From positions 3,091,432 through 3,155,431 of the forward strand of contig NZ_KI912613.1 of NCBI RefSeq assembly GCF_000519325.1: a stretch of 64,000 nt of DNA, written 5' to 3'. This document shows, in pieces, positions 28,301 to 36,782 of this stretch (positions within the stretch are counted from its first letter, which is position 1; every line of letters starts with the position of its first letter). Position numbers and translations under genes: made by a program. This stretch comes from Patulibacter minatonensis DSM 18081 (GTDB taxonomy: Bacteria > Actinomycetota > Thermoleophilia > Solirubrobacterales > Solirubrobacteraceae). The notes beneath the pieces were generated by a model. The model saw only the letters and a list, made by a program, of their open reading frames with translations, was not told the DNA's origin and did not search any database.

Positions 28301-28316
28301 TGTGACCCCGGTCACG
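28301..28316. promoter_or_regulatory. CRP/FNR-type site upstream of dctA
   Basis: TGTGACCCCGGTCACG matches the TGTGA-N6-TCACA consensus in nine of ten defined positions. It lies 74 bases before the dctA ATG and about 85 before sufU. A carbon-status (CRP-like) input on dctA would be natural, but the regulator is not in this window. Confidence 0.45.
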
Positions 28317-28401
28317 CTTGTGGTCGTTGTGGTCGTAGGCGGCGTTGCGGTCGCGACCGGAAGACCGGGCGCGTCGCCCCACCTGCGACGATGTAGGGGT
28401 C

Positions 28402-28839
28402 ATGGACGAGCTGTACCGCGAGAACATCCTCGACCACTACAAGCGCCCGCGGAACTGGGGCGTGCTCGATCCCGCGGACCTCGAGTTCGAGGACAAGAAC
28501 CCCTCCTGCGGCGACCAGCTGAAGGTGATGATGCGCGTCGACGACGACGGCATCGTCACCGACGTGAAGTTCGACGGCCACGGCTGCGCGATCTCCCAGT
28601 CCTCGGCGTCGATGGCCTCCGAGGAGCTCGTCGGCAAGTCGGTGGACGAGCTGCGCGCGCTGGACCAGGACTTCATCCTCGACCTGCTCGGCATCGACAT
28701 CTCGGCGACGCGCATCAAGTGCGCGCTGCTCTCCCTGAAGATCATCAAGTCCGCCGCGATCGGCGCCTCGGTGGACTGGGAGGACGACACCGAGGCCGTG
28801 CCGCCCCCGAGCGGCACGGGCCCCGCCGCCGGGTTCTAG
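28402..28839 (+). CDS. sufU: SufU-type Fe-S assembly / sulfur transfer protein
   Basis: A zinc-dependent sulfurtransferase or scaffold of 145 aa that accepts persulfide from SufS. Zinc and sulfur ligands are in place: C36 and D38 (PSCGD), C62 (GHGCAIS) and C107 (IKCALL), plus the SufU-specific insertion before C107. TGC-GACGAT (28384-28392) ends 9 bases before the ATG. It is 5.4 kb away from sufS, although the two usually neighbour each other. Its stop codon overlaps the stop of the convergent MFS gene (28836-28839). Confidence 0.93.
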   Translation: MDELYRENILDHYKRPRNWGVLDPADLEFEDKNPSCGDQLKVMMRVDDDGIVTDVKFDGHGCAISQSSASMASEELVGKSVDELRALDQDFILDLLGIDISATRIKCALLSLKIIKSAAIGASVDWEDDTEAVPPPSGTGPAAGF

Positions 28840-30305
28840 TCCGCGGCGCCCATCGACGCCCGGCCGGTCGGCCGCGCCGCCGCACGCGCGCGCTCCCCGG
28901 AGGGCCGGAGGAACGCGACCGTCGCGACGGCCGCGAAGACCATCAGCAGCATCATCACGTGGAACGCGGCGGTGAAGCCGTCGGTCGCGGCCAGCGCCGG
29001 CGCCGTGCCGCGGGCGAGCTCGTCGCCCGTGCGGGTCGTCGCGATCGTCACCATCGCCGCGATCCCGATCGCCGCGCCGATCTGCTGGCCGGTCGTCAGC
29101 ATCGCCGACGCCAGGCCGCCGTCGCGGTCCTCGGCGCCGCCGGTCGCGATCTCCATCACGACGACGAACGCGGTCCCGACGCCGTAGGCCGTGAGGACGA
29201 GGCTCGGCGCGAGGTGGCCGACGTACGAGCTCTCCGGCGTCAGCGTGCTCATCAGGTACAGGCCGACGGCGGCCAGCAGCATGCCGCCCGCCACCGGCAG
29301 CCGCGGGTCGACCCGCGTCAGGAACCGGCCGGTGACGACCGACGCGAGCCCCATCGACACGCTGAACGGCAGGAACGACAGCCCGGTCTGCAGCGCGCCG
29401 TAGCCGAGCACGCGCTGCATGAAGAGCGTCTGGAAGAAGAACATCGCCATCAGCCCGCCGGCGGCGAGCAGCACCAGGCCGTTGGCGATCATCGGCTGCC
29501 GGCGACGCAGCAGGGTGCGGGGGAGCAGCGGCGAGGCCGACCGGGCCTCGGAGACCGCGAACAGCGCGGCGAGCACCAGGACGCCGCCGAACCCCGCGAG
29601 CGTCCGGGCGGACGTCCAGCCGGCGCCGTCGGTCTCGACGACGGTGAAGACCAGGAGCAGGAGCGACGCCGTGCCGAGCAGGGCGCCGAGCACGTTCGGG
29701 GCCGTGCGCGCCGCGGACAGGTCGTCCTTCGGGATCACGCGCGGCACGAGCGCGAGGGCGATCGCCGCGACGGGGAGGTTGATGAGGAAGACCCAGCGCC
29801 AGTCCAGGGCCTCGGTGATCGCGCCGCCGGCGAGCAGGCCGGTCGCCGCGCCCAGGCCGATCAGGCTCGCCCACGCGGCCAGCGCCCGGCTGCGCCCGGG
29901 GCCCTCGGCGTAGGTCGCCAGCAGGATCGCCAGGGCGGCGGGGGAGAGCATCGCGGCGGCCAGGCCCTGCACGGCGCGGGCGCCCACGAGGACCTCGGGC
30001 GACCACGCGGCGCCGCAGACGGCGGAGGCGGCGGCGAACGCGGCGAGGCTGACCGTGAACATCCGGCGCGCCCCGACGCGGTCGGCGATGCGCCCGCCGA
30101 TCAGGAGGAACCCGCCGAACGTCAGGAAGTACGCGTTGACGACCCACGAGAGGTCGCGCTCGGAGAACCCGAGGTCCTCGCCGACGGTCGGCAGCGCGAC
30201 GTTCACGATCGTGTCGTCGAGGATCAGCATGAACTGCGCGACGCACGCGAGCAGCAGGATCACCACGGGTGCCACGGCGCGGGTGGTGGGGGTGGGCGAG
30301 GACAT
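28836..30305 (-). CDS. MFS transporter, DHA2 (EmrB/QacA) drug-efflux type
   Basis: A 489-aa major facilitator with about 14 helices. [18 protein letters not shown] in helix 1, [14 protein letters not shown], and [15 protein letters not shown] are typical of the EmrB/QacA subfamily. It is divergent from a TetR gene, with two perfect copies of a 16-base palindrome between, so it is probably a drug-induced exporter repressed by that TetR. No strong RBS is visible. It ends in an overlapping-stop arrangement with sufU. Confidence 0.92.
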   Translation of the reverse strand: MSSPTPTTRAVAPVVILLLACVAQFMLILDDTIVNVALPTVGEDLGFSERDLSWVVNAYFLTFGGFLLIGGRIADRVGARRMFTVSLAAFAAASAVCGAAWSPEVLVGARAVQGLAAAMLSPAALAILLATYAEGPGRSRALAAWASLIGLGAATGLLAGGAITEALDWRWVFLINLPVAAIALALVPRVIPKDDLSAARTAPNVLGALLGTASLLLLVFTVVETDGAGWTSARTLAGFGGVLVLAALFAVSEARSASPLLPRTLLRRRQPMIANGLVLLAAGGLMAMFFFQTLFMQRVLGYGALQTGLSFLPFSVSMGLASVVTGRFLTRVDPRLPVAGGMLLAAVGLYLMSTLTPESSYVGHLAPSLVLTAYGVGTAFVVVMEIATGGAEDRDGGLASAMLTTGQQIGAAIGIAAMVTIATTRTGDELARGTAPALAATDGFTAAFHVMMLLMVFAAVATVAFLRPSGERARAAARPTGRASMGAAD

Positions 30306-30327
30306 CGTGGGCTCCGGGAGGCGGGGG

Positions 30328-30367
30328 TTCTACAGTTGTAGAAGAGAATTCTTCTACAGTTGTAGAA
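30328..30367. promoter_or_regulatory. Double TetR operator between MFS and TetR genes
   Basis: TTCTACAGTTGTAGAA occurs twice, at 30328-30343 and 30352-30367, with 24 bases between centres (a little over two helical turns) and GAATTC between them. The run is A/T-rich against its GC-rich surroundings. It starts 23 bases upstream of the MFS ATG and ends 28 bases before the TetR -10 hexamer. Confidence 0.8.
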
Positions 30368-30409
30368 GAACCGTCTCCGGTCGTCAAGACCCGCTGCGAT
30401 ACTCGCCCT

Positions 30410-31024
30410 GTGGCCCGCAGATCCGACCAGCCCGACCGCCGCGACCTGCTGCTCGACGAGACGATCACGCTCGTCGTCGAGGGCGGGCTCTCCGCGGTCA
30501 CGCACCGCGCCGTCGAGCGGGCGGCTGGCGTCCCGCACGGCTCGGTCACCTACCACTTCGGCACGCGCGACGACCTGATCGACGCGCTCGTCGACCGCAT
30601 GGTCGCCGTCTGCTCCGCCCAGGTCGCCGAGATCGCCCGGCAGGTGACGATGGCGCTCGCCGGCCCGGCGGGTCGCGCGAGCGCCGCGGGGCTCGACGTG
30701 GACGCGGTGACCGACGCCCTGATCCGGTGGATGGACGAGTCGCGGAACCTGCAGCTCGCCCGTCTCGAGCTCGAGCTCGCCGCCGCCCGCGACGCGCGGC
30801 TCCGCGCCCGCATGACCGAGGCCGCGCTCGTCTTCTGGCGGATGTGCGAGCCGATCGTGCTGGCGATGGGGTCGGCCGACCCCGAGCTCGACGGCCGGGC
30901 GATGGGTGCGGCCGTCGACGGATTCCTGCTGGACCACCTCTCCCACGACCCGCCGGACCCCGCCGTGGTGCGTGCCGGTGTCCGTCAGCTGCTCCGTTCG
31001 TGGGCCCCGGATCCCGGTCCCTGA
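30410..31024 (+). CDS. TetR-family regulator of the adjacent MFS exporter
   Basis: A 204-aa TetR protein: N-terminal helix-turn-helix (VVEGGLSAVTHRAVERAAGVPHGSVTYHFGTRDDLI) and an effector domain rich in helices. GTG 30410 is chosen since TGC-GATACT (30395-30403) ends 6 bases upstream and the DNA-binding domain starts soon after. The double operator at 30328-30367 lies between it and the divergent exporter, so it should repress both. The inducer is unknown. Confidence 0.88.
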   Translation: MARRSDQPDRRDLLLDETITLVVEGGLSAVTHRAVERAAGVPHGSVTYHFGTRDDLIDALVDRMVAVCSAQVAEIARQVTMALAGPAGRASAAGLDVDAVTDALIRWMDESRNLQLARLELELAAARDARLRARMTEAALVFWRMCEPIVLAMGSADPELDGRAMGAAVDGFLLDHLSHDPPDPAVVRAGVRQLLRSWAPDPGP

Positions 31025-31038
31025 CGAATGTTCGTTGA

Positions 31039-31095
31039 AAACCCCCGAAACCCGACGGGATTAAAACACTTAAACCCCGACCGATTTGCTACCTT
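31039..31095 (+). promoter_or_regulatory. Repeat-bearing promoter of the amidohydrolase operon
   Basis: AAACCC(C)(C)GA occurs three times: 31039-31048, 31048-31055 and 31072-31080. TACCTT (31090-31095) then ends 7 bases before the GTG start. The stretch is strikingly A-rich for this genome. Repeats of this kind upstream of a -10 suggest an activator or repressor site. Confidence 0.4.
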
Positions 31096-31102
31096 TCGAT
31101 GC

Positions 31103-32098
31103 GTGAGCACCGCGACCGACCTGCACCAGCACGCATGGCCGGAGCCGTTCCTCGCCGCGCTTTCGGCGCGCACGGATGGCCCCCGGACCCGCGTCGACGC
31201 CGACGGCAGCTGGAACCTGCTGCTGCCGGGCGAGCCGGACTGCGTCCTGGGCGAGAAGGAGATCGACCTCCACCGTCGCGAGGGCGCGCTGTTCGCTGCG
31301 GACCTCGACCGGGCGCTCCTGGTGCCGCCGCTCGCGATCGGCATCGACGGGCTGCCCGCCGACGACGCGCGGGCGCTCCTGACGGCGTGGCACGAGGGCG
31401 TGCTCGCCCACGGCGGCCCGTTCGGCGTGTGGGCGTCGGTGCCGTCGCAGGACCCGCGGCCGTCCGACCTGCGGGCCGCGCTCGACCGCGGCGCGATCGG
31501 GCTGGCCGTGCCGGCCGCCGCGCTCGCGGACGCCGATGCCCTGGAGCGGTTCGGACCGGTCCTCGAGGAGCTCGCCCGCGCCGACCGGCCGCTCTTCGTG
31601 CACCCGGGCGCACCCGCGAACGGCGCCGTCAGCGGTCGCCCGGACGACGCCGCCTGGTGGCCCGCGCTCGGCGACTACACCGGGCAGCTGCTGCGCGCCT
31701 GGGCCACGTGGCTCGACCGCGGGCACCGCGACCACCCGACGCTGCGGGTCGCGTTCGCCGCGCTCGCGGGCGGCGGCGCGCTGATGCTCGAGCGCCTCGC
31801 GGCCCGTGGCGGCCCGGTCGACCTGGCCCGCTCGGAGCACATCGCCTACGAGACCTCGTCGTTCGGCCCGCGGACGATCGCGGCCGCCGCCCAGTCCGTC
31901 GGCGCCGACCGCCTCGCCTTCGGGAGCGACCGGCCCGTCGTCGCGCCGGAGGAGCAGCACGTCCCGCGCGTCGCCGGCGTCGACGCCCGGCGTCTCGCGA
32001 CGGTCGCGGCCGCCCGCCTGCTCGGCGAGCCGGTCCCGTCGGCGGAGCAGGACGCCGACGTCGTCGCGGCGCCATCCGTCGTCGCGGTGGCGGCATGA
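31103..32098 (+). CDS. Amidohydrolase-family protein (metal-dependent hydrolase)
   Basis: A 331-aa TIM-barrel hydrolase of the amidohydrolase-2 type. DLHQH near residue 6 (the HxH metal motif), LFVHPGAP, an ETSSFG segment and GSDRPVVAPE near the end (metal/catalytic Asp) support this. GTG 31103 follows TACCTT by 7 bases. Its stop overlaps the start of a cysteine-dioxygenase-like gene (ATGA), so both probably act in one small-molecule pathway, perhaps sulfur-compound degradation. Substrate is not identifiable. Confidence 0.8.
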   Translation: MSTATDLHQHAWPEPFLAALSARTDGPRTRVDADGSWNLLLPGEPDCVLGEKEIDLHRREGALFAADLDRALLVPPLAIGIDGLPADDARALLTAWHEGVLAHGGPFGVWASVPSQDPRPSDLRAALDRGAIGLAVPAAALADADALERFGPVLEELARADRPLFVHPGAPANGAVSGRPDDAAWWPALGDYTGQLLRAWATWLDRGHRDHPTLRVAFAALAGGGALMLERLAARGGPVDLARSEHIAYETSSFGPRTIAAAAQSVGADRLAFGSDRPVVAPEEQHVPRVAGVDARRLATVAAARLLGEPVPSAEQDADVVAAPSVVAVAA

Positions 32099-32625
32099 GC
32101 GTCGTCGCACGGCCGGCCGAGGAGTTCGAGGGCACCTACCCCGTCCGCCGCGGAACGCTGTCGAGCGGCGAGCTCGCCGAGTTGGCGCGGACCATCGCGG
32201 ACGACCCGTCCCGGTGGGAGGACGCGGTCCGCCACGACCCCGACCAGCGCACCTACGCCCTGCTGCACGAGGACGACGACGTCACGATCTGGCTGATCTG
32301 CTGGAGCGCCGGGCACGACACCGGCTTCCACGACCACGACGTCTCGAGCGCCGGCGTCGCCGTCGCGTCGGGCACGGTCGTCGACGAGCGGCTGACCGCG
32401 TTCGGCGACCCGATCCGGCGCGAGCTCGACCCGCGTCACGGCGCGACCATCGAGCCGACGGAGATCCACCGCATGCGCCACGGCGGCGGCGGCCCGGCGG
32501 TCTCGATCCACGCGTACTCCCCGCCGCTCCTGCGGACCGGCGCGTACGAGATCGCGGCGGACGGGCAGCTGCTGCGCCACGCCCAGCCGGGCGAGGACGC
32601 GCTCGTGCCGGCCGGCGGCGAGTAG
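32095..32625 (+). CDS. Cysteine dioxygenase-like cupin
   Basis: A 176-aa cupin of the cysteine dioxygenase type I family, predicted to oxidise cysteine or a related thiol to the sulfinate with Fe(II). The HxH pair is in GFHDHDVSSAG, and a third His lies in EIHRMRH. YPVRRGTLSSGELAELARTI and the SIHAYSPPL strand are typical. The ATG overlaps the stop of the preceding amidohydrolase by 4 bases. Actinobacterial homologues sometimes act on other thiols. Confidence 0.83.
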   Translation: MSVVARPAEEFEGTYPVRRGTLSSGELAELARTIADDPSRWEDAVRHDPDQRTYALLHEDDDVTIWLICWSAGHDTGFHDHDVSSAGVAVASGTVVDERLTAFGDPIRRELDPRHGATIEPTEIHRMRHGGGGPAVSIHAYSPPLLRTGAYEIAADGQLLRHAQPGEDALVPAGGE

Positions 32626-32659
32626 GCGCACCGGGCCGCTCCGGGTAGGCTCGCCGCCG

Positions 32660-33484
32660 GTGAGCACCCCGCCCCGGATCCACCACCTCGACTGCGGCAC
32701 GATGTGCCCGCACGGCCTCGTCGCCCTGGGGCTCGCGCCACGCGACCCCGGGCACCTGGTGGCCCACTGCCTCCTGATCGAGGCACCAGACGGGCTGGTC
32801 CTCGTCGACACGGGCTACGGCACGGGCGACGTCGCGACGCCCCGCCGCCTCGGGCCCGCCCGGCACCTCCTCGGGGCCCGCCTGGACCCCGAGCAGACCG
32901 CGGTGGCGCGGGTCCGCGCACTGGGGCTCGACCCCGCGGACGTCCGCCACGTGCTGATCACCCACCTGGACCTCGACCACGCCGGCGGCCTCGGCGACTT
33001 CCCGAACGCGACGGTCCACCTGCACGCCCCGGAGCTCGAGGCCGCCCGCGCGCGCCGGGGGGACGCGAAGCTCCGCTACCGGCCCGCCCACTGGGCGCAC
33101 GGGCCGCGCTGGGCCCCGCACGCGACTGGGGACGGCGACCCGTGGCGCGGCTTCGAGCGGGCGCGGCTGCTCGAGGACGTCGGCGTCGAGATCGCCCTCG
33201 TGCCCCTGCCCGGCCACTCGGCGGGCCACGCCGGCTACGCGATCGACACGGGGGCCGGCTGGATGCTGCACGCCGGCGACGCCTTCCTCCACCCCGACGA
33301 GATCGCGTCGCCCCCGCGGCGCAGCCGGGGCCTGCGCGCCTACCACCGGATCAACAGCGACGACCACCGCCTGCTGCGGGAGAACGCGGGCCGCCTCGGG
33401 GAGCTCGCGCGGGACCACGGGGCCGACGTCGACGTCTTCTGCTCGCACGACGCGGTGGCGCTGCGGCGGCGCCAGGGCGCCTGA
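32660..33484 (+). CDS. MBL-fold metallohydrolase
   Basis: A 274-aa metallo-beta-lactamase-fold hydrolase. The zinc motif THLDLDHAGG near residue 100, a VPLPGHSAGHAGY histidine, GDAFLH and a late SHDAV histidine are all in place. The layout resembles N-acyl-homoserine lactonase (AttM/AiiA-type) proteins, but the substrate is unproven. GTG 32660 follows TAGGCT (32646-32651) by 8 bases, so it is probably separately transcribed and leaderless. An intrinsic terminator follows. Confidence 0.85.
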   Translation: MSTPPRIHHLDCGTMCPHGLVALGLAPRDPGHLVAHCLLIEAPDGLVLVDTGYGTGDVATPRRLGPARHLLGARLDPEQTAVARVRALGLDPADVRHVLITHLDLDHAGGLGDFPNATVHLHAPELEAARARRGDAKLRYRPAHWAHGPRWAPHATGDGDPWRGFERARLLEDVGVEIALVPLPGHSAGHAGYAIDTGAGWMLHAGDAFLHPDEIASPPRRSRGLRAYHRINSDDHRLLRENAGRLGELARDHGADVDVFCSHDAVALRRRQGA

Positions 33485-33497
33485 AGCGGGGCGTCCC

Positions 33498-33516
33498 GGG
33501 CGCCCTTAGGGCGCCC
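33498..33516 (+). terminator. Intrinsic terminator after the MBL hydrolase gene
   Basis: GGGCGCCC-TTA-GGGCGCCC forms an 8-bp stem followed by TAGTTTGT, one of the few U-containing tails in the window. Confidence 0.75.
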
Positions 33517-33527
33517 TAGTTTGTAAT

Positions 33528-33571
33528 CCCTTCAATTGCGGGGAGAGATCGGGGCCCGGTCGCGATACAAT
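33528..33571 (+). promoter_or_regulatory. Promoter region of the Rieske-sufB-sufD operon
   Basis: TACAAT (33566-33571) is a good -10 and would place transcription start near 33578, giving a leader of about 78 bases. An imperfect dyad CCCTTCAATTGCGGGG (33528-33543) lies upstream and is a candidate site for the Rrf2 regulator. No convincing -35 is seen. Confidence 0.45.
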
Positions 33572-33655
33572 CCCGTCCATCGGCATCGGACATGACCGCG
33601 GAGCGCGACGTGCGCCCCGAAGCCGTCCGATCCACGATCGCCCGCCGCCCTTCCT

Positions 33656-33970
33656 GTGCCCCTGATCGACGTCTGCCCGCTGAACGAGCTCCCCGTAGGG
33701 GGGCGCGTCACGCTGGAGCACGACGACGTCGAGGTGCTGGTCGTCAACTGCGGCGGCACGATCCTGGCGATGGAGGACCGGTGCAGCCACGACGACGGCG
33801 ACATGTCGGACGGCGAGCTGGACCCTGAGGCGTGCACCATCGAGTGCCCACGCCACGGCTCCGTGTTCGACCTCCGCACCGGCCGACCGAACACCCTTCC
33901 GGCGTACCAGCCGGTTGACACCTTCCCCGTCGTGATCGACGGGGACACGATCAAGTTGGAGATGGACTGA
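33656..33970 (+). CDS. Rieske-type [2Fe-2S] ferredoxin of the suf operon
   Basis: Small soluble iron-sulfur protein of 104 aa. Cluster ligands are C43/H45 (CSHDDG) and C64/H67 (CPRHGSVF), the form of bacterial Rieske ferredoxins such as those of dioxygenases. It ends 1 base before sufB and is probably its first operon partner. Rieske genes sit inside suf operons in many actinobacteria, where they may supply electrons or sense redox state. GTG at 33656 is the start. Confidence 0.92.
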   Translation: MPLIDVCPLNELPVGGRVTLEHDDVEVLVVNCGGTILAMEDRCSHDDGDMSDGELDPEACTIECPRHGSVFDLRTGRPNTLPAYQPVDTFPVVIDGDTIKLEMD

Positions 33971-33971
33971 C

Positions 33972-35423
33972 ATGCCCACGCCTCCCGAGACCACCGGCTC
34001 CCTCCTGAACGAGGAGGAGTCCTCGCTCGTCGACCTGAACGCTGACTACACGGCGAAGTACGGCTTCCACGACGCCGAGAACTACCTCTACAAGGCGCCG
34101 AAGGGCATCAACCGCGAGATCGTCGAGAAGATCTCGGAGTTCAAGCAGGAGCCGCAGTGGATGCGCGACTTCCGCCTGAAGGCGCTGGACTACTTCCTCG
34201 CCCGTGAGCAGCCGACCTGGGGCAGCCCGATGCTGGCCGAGGTCGACTACGACGACATCCACTACTTCGTGCGCGCCTCCGAGCGCTCCGAGCGCTCCTG
34301 GGACGACGTCCCCGAGGACGTCAAGAAGACGTTCGACCGCCTGGGCATCCCGGAGGCCGAGCGCAAGTTCCTCTCCGGCGTCGGCGCGCAGTACGAGTCC
34401 GAGGTCGTCTACCACCAGGTGAACGAGGAGCTCGAGAAGCAGGGCGTCATCTTCACCGACATGGACACCGCGCTCCGCGAGCACCCGGAGCTCGTCCGCG
34501 AGTACTTCGCCACGGTGATCCCGCCGAACGACAACAAGCTCGCCGCGCTCAACAGCGCCGTGTGGTCGGGCGGCTCGTTCGTCTACGTCCCGCCGGGCGT
34601 GCACGTCGAGATGCCGCTGCAGGCCTACTTCCGCATCAACACGGAGAACATGGGCCAGTTCGAGCGGACGATCATCCTGGCCGACGAGGGCTCCTACGTG
34701 CACTACGTCGAGGGCTGCACCGCCCCGACGTACTCGAGCTCGTCGCTGCACTCCGCCGTGGTGGAGCTCATCGCCAAGCCGGGCGCCCGCATCCGCTACA
34801 CGACCGTGCAGAACTGGTCGAACAACGTCTTCAACCTCGTGACGAAGCGCGCGATCGCCGAGAAGGACGCGACGGTCGAGTGGGTCGACTGCAACCTCGG
34901 CTCCAAGCTGACGATGAAGTACCCGGCCGTCTACCTGATGGGCGAGCGGGCGCACGGCGAGGTCCTCTCCATCGCGTTCGCCGGCAACGGCCAGCACCAG
35001 GACGCCGGCGCCAAGATCGTGCACGCCGCGCCGAACACGACGTCGAACATCTTCGCCAAGTCGATCTCCAAGGACGGCGGGCGCTCCAGCTACCGCGGAC
35101 TGCTCGAGGTCGGCAAGGGCGCCTACGGCTCCAAGTCGAAGGTCGTCTGCGACGCCCTGCTGCTCGACGACAAGTCGCGCACCGACACGTGGCCGACGAT
35201 CCGCATCGACGAGGACCAGGTCGACATCGGCCACGAGGCCACGGTCTCGAAGGTCGGCGACGAGCAGCTCTTCTACCTCCAGTCCCACGGGATCGACGAG
35301 GAGGAGGCCGCGAAGCTCATCGTCAACGGCTTCATCGAGCCGATCGTCAAGGAGCTCCCGATGGAGTACGCGGTCGAGATGAACCGGCTCATCGAGCTCC
35401 AGATGGAAGGCAGCATCGGGTGA
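33972..35423 (+). CDS. sufB: SUF Fe-S scaffold protein SufB
   Basis: Core scaffold of the SufBCD complex, 483 aa, close to the family length. An N-terminal helical part ([29 protein letters not shown]) is followed by the right-handed beta-helix core with [41 protein letters not shown] and [25 protein letters not shown]. The ATG follows the Rieske stop directly; the stop overlaps the start of sufD (GTGA). It forms a complex with SufD and SufC, whose gene is 15 kb away. Confidence 0.96.
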   Translation: MPTPPETTGSLLNEEESSLVDLNADYTAKYGFHDAENYLYKAPKGINREIVEKISEFKQEPQWMRDFRLKALDYFLAREQPTWGSPMLAEVDYDDIHYFVRASERSERSWDDVPEDVKKTFDRLGIPEAERKFLSGVGAQYESEVVYHQVNEELEKQGVIFTDMDTALREHPELVREYFATVIPPNDNKLAALNSAVWSGGSFVYVPPGVHVEMPLQAYFRINTENMGQFERTIILADEGSYVHYVEGCTAPTYSSSSLHSAVVELIAKPGARIRYTTVQNWSNNVFNLVTKRAIAEKDATVEWVDCNLGSKLTMKYPAVYLMGERAHGEVLSIAFAGNGQHQDAGAKIVHAAPNTTSNIFAKSISKDGGRSSYRGLLEVGKGAYGSKSKVVCDALLLDDKSRTDTWPTIRIDEDQVDIGHEATVSKVGDEQLFYLQSHGIDEEEAAKLIVNGFIEPIVKELPMEYAVEMNRLIELQMEGSIG

Positions 35424-36712
35424 GCACGACCACCGCGCCCGCCCCCGTCTGGCTCTCCGCGCTGCGCTCCGGCGCCGCCGAGGAGCTCCCCAACATCGCG
35501 ATGCCGCACTTCCGCGGCACGCCGGGGTGGGAGTTCACCGAGATCCCCGAGCTCGACCTCGACGCGTTCCCGACGGCGCAGACCGCCGACGCGTCGATCG
35601 TGTCCACGGTCGTCGACGACGCCCCGCGCGTCTTCGACCACCTGCCCGAGGGCACGATCCGCCTGACGCAGGTCGACCACGCCGTGGTGCGCGAGTCCGC
35701 GGCGCTGCCGGACCCGACGGCCGCGGGCAAGCAGGCCATCGTCCTGCCGCTCGAGACCGCCGCCGCCGAGCACCCCGACCTCGTCGAGCGGTACCTCGGG
35801 AGGATCGAGACCGCGCGCACCCCGTTCACGGCCCGCAACGACCGCGACTGGGTCGGCGGGTTCTTCGTGTACGTCCCGCGCGGTGTCACGCTCGACGCCC
35901 CGGTGCTCCTGACCCTGATCCAGGACCAGGCGGGTCGCAGCGTCGCCCCGCGCACCCTGATCGTGCTCGAGGACGGCGCGTCGGCCGAGGTCTGGTCGCA
36001 GACCACGTCGAGCTCCCCCGAGCTCGAGGCGCTCGTCAACGGCGTCGTCGAGATCCACGTCGGCGCGAACGCCCGGCTGCGCTTCGTCGACGTCCAGGAC
36101 CTCTCGGAGAAGTCGTGGATCTTCGGCGCCCAGCGCGCCACGATCGATCGCGACGGCTGGGTCGACTGGATCACGCTCGGTCTCGGCTCCGCGAAGGGCA
36201 AGGTCTTCCAGGAGACCTCGCTCGACGGCGCCGGCGCCCACGGCCGCGTGACCGGCGGCTACGCCACGCACGGCAAGCAGCACCTCGACTTCGACACGCT
36301 GCAGACGCACATGGCGCCGAACACGACGTCGGACCTCGCGTTCCGCGGCGTCCTGGCGGAGAAGAGCTCCACCGTCTGGCGCGGCATGATCAAGGTCGAC
36401 GAGAAGGGCCAGCAGACCGACGCCTTCCAGGAGTCGCGCAACCTACTGCTGGGCCGCAAGTCGCACGCGGACAACATCCCGGGCCTCGAGATCGCGGCCA
36501 ACGACGTCCGCTGCACCCACGCCGCGGCGATCGCCCAGATCGACCCCGAGCAGCTGTTCTACCTCCGCTCGCGCGGCCTCGGCCTGAACGCCGCCCGGCG
36601 CCTCGTGATCGAGGGCTTCCTCGCCGAGCTCGTCACGCGGTTCGAGGAGGGTCCGGTGCGCGAGGCGCTCGGCGAGATCCTGCAGCGCCGCATGGACGCC
36701 GTCCTCGGCTGA
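35420..36712 (+). CDS. sufD: SUF scaffold partner SufD
   Basis: SufB paralogue of 430 aa that completes SufBCD. The N-terminus ([22 protein letters not shown]) and the beta-helix with [35 protein letters not shown] and [26 protein letters not shown] are typical of SufD. GTG 35420 overlaps the sufB stop, so the two are translationally coupled. A strong hairpin just after the stop ends the operon. Confidence 0.95.
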   Translation: MSTTTAPAPVWLSALRSGAAEELPNIAMPHFRGTPGWEFTEIPELDLDAFPTAQTADASIVSTVVDDAPRVFDHLPEGTIRLTQVDHAVVRESAALPDPTAAGKQAIVLPLETAAAEHPDLVERYLGRIETARTPFTARNDRDWVGGFFVYVPRGVTLDAPVLLTLIQDQAGRSVAPRTLIVLEDGASAEVWSQTTSSSPELEALVNGVVEIHVGANARLRFVDVQDLSEKSWIFGAQRATIDRDGWVDWITLGLGSAKGKVFQETSLDGAGAHGRVTGGYATHGKQHLDFDTLQTHMAPNTTSDLAFRGVLAEKSSTVWRGMIKVDEKGQQTDAFQESRNLLLGRKSHADNIPGLEIAANDVRCTHAAAIAQIDPEQLFYLRSRGLGLNAARRLVIEGFLAELVTRFEEGPVREALGEILQRRMDAVLG

Positions 36713-36719
36713 CGGCCCT

Positions 36720-36744
36720 GGCGTCGCCCCCTGCGGGCGACGCC
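36720..36744 (+). terminator. Stem-loop terminator of the suf operon
   Basis: A perfect 10-bp stem GGCGTCGCCC/GGGCGACGCC with a 5-base loop lies 8 bases after the sufD stop. Confidence 0.7.
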
Positions 36745-36782
36745 GCGATCGAGCTGCGCGGCGGACCGGTCGGTCTGCCAGC

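Noticed and set aside
31021-31040. LexA/SOS box near GACGAATGTTCG
   Set aside because: Only one half of the actinobacterial box (CGAAC-N4-GTTCG) is matched.
17479-36712. Genomic island explanation for the broken suf cluster
   Set aside because: The genes between the suf pieces have the same GC and codon style and no integrase or flanking repeats, so recent transfer is not supported.
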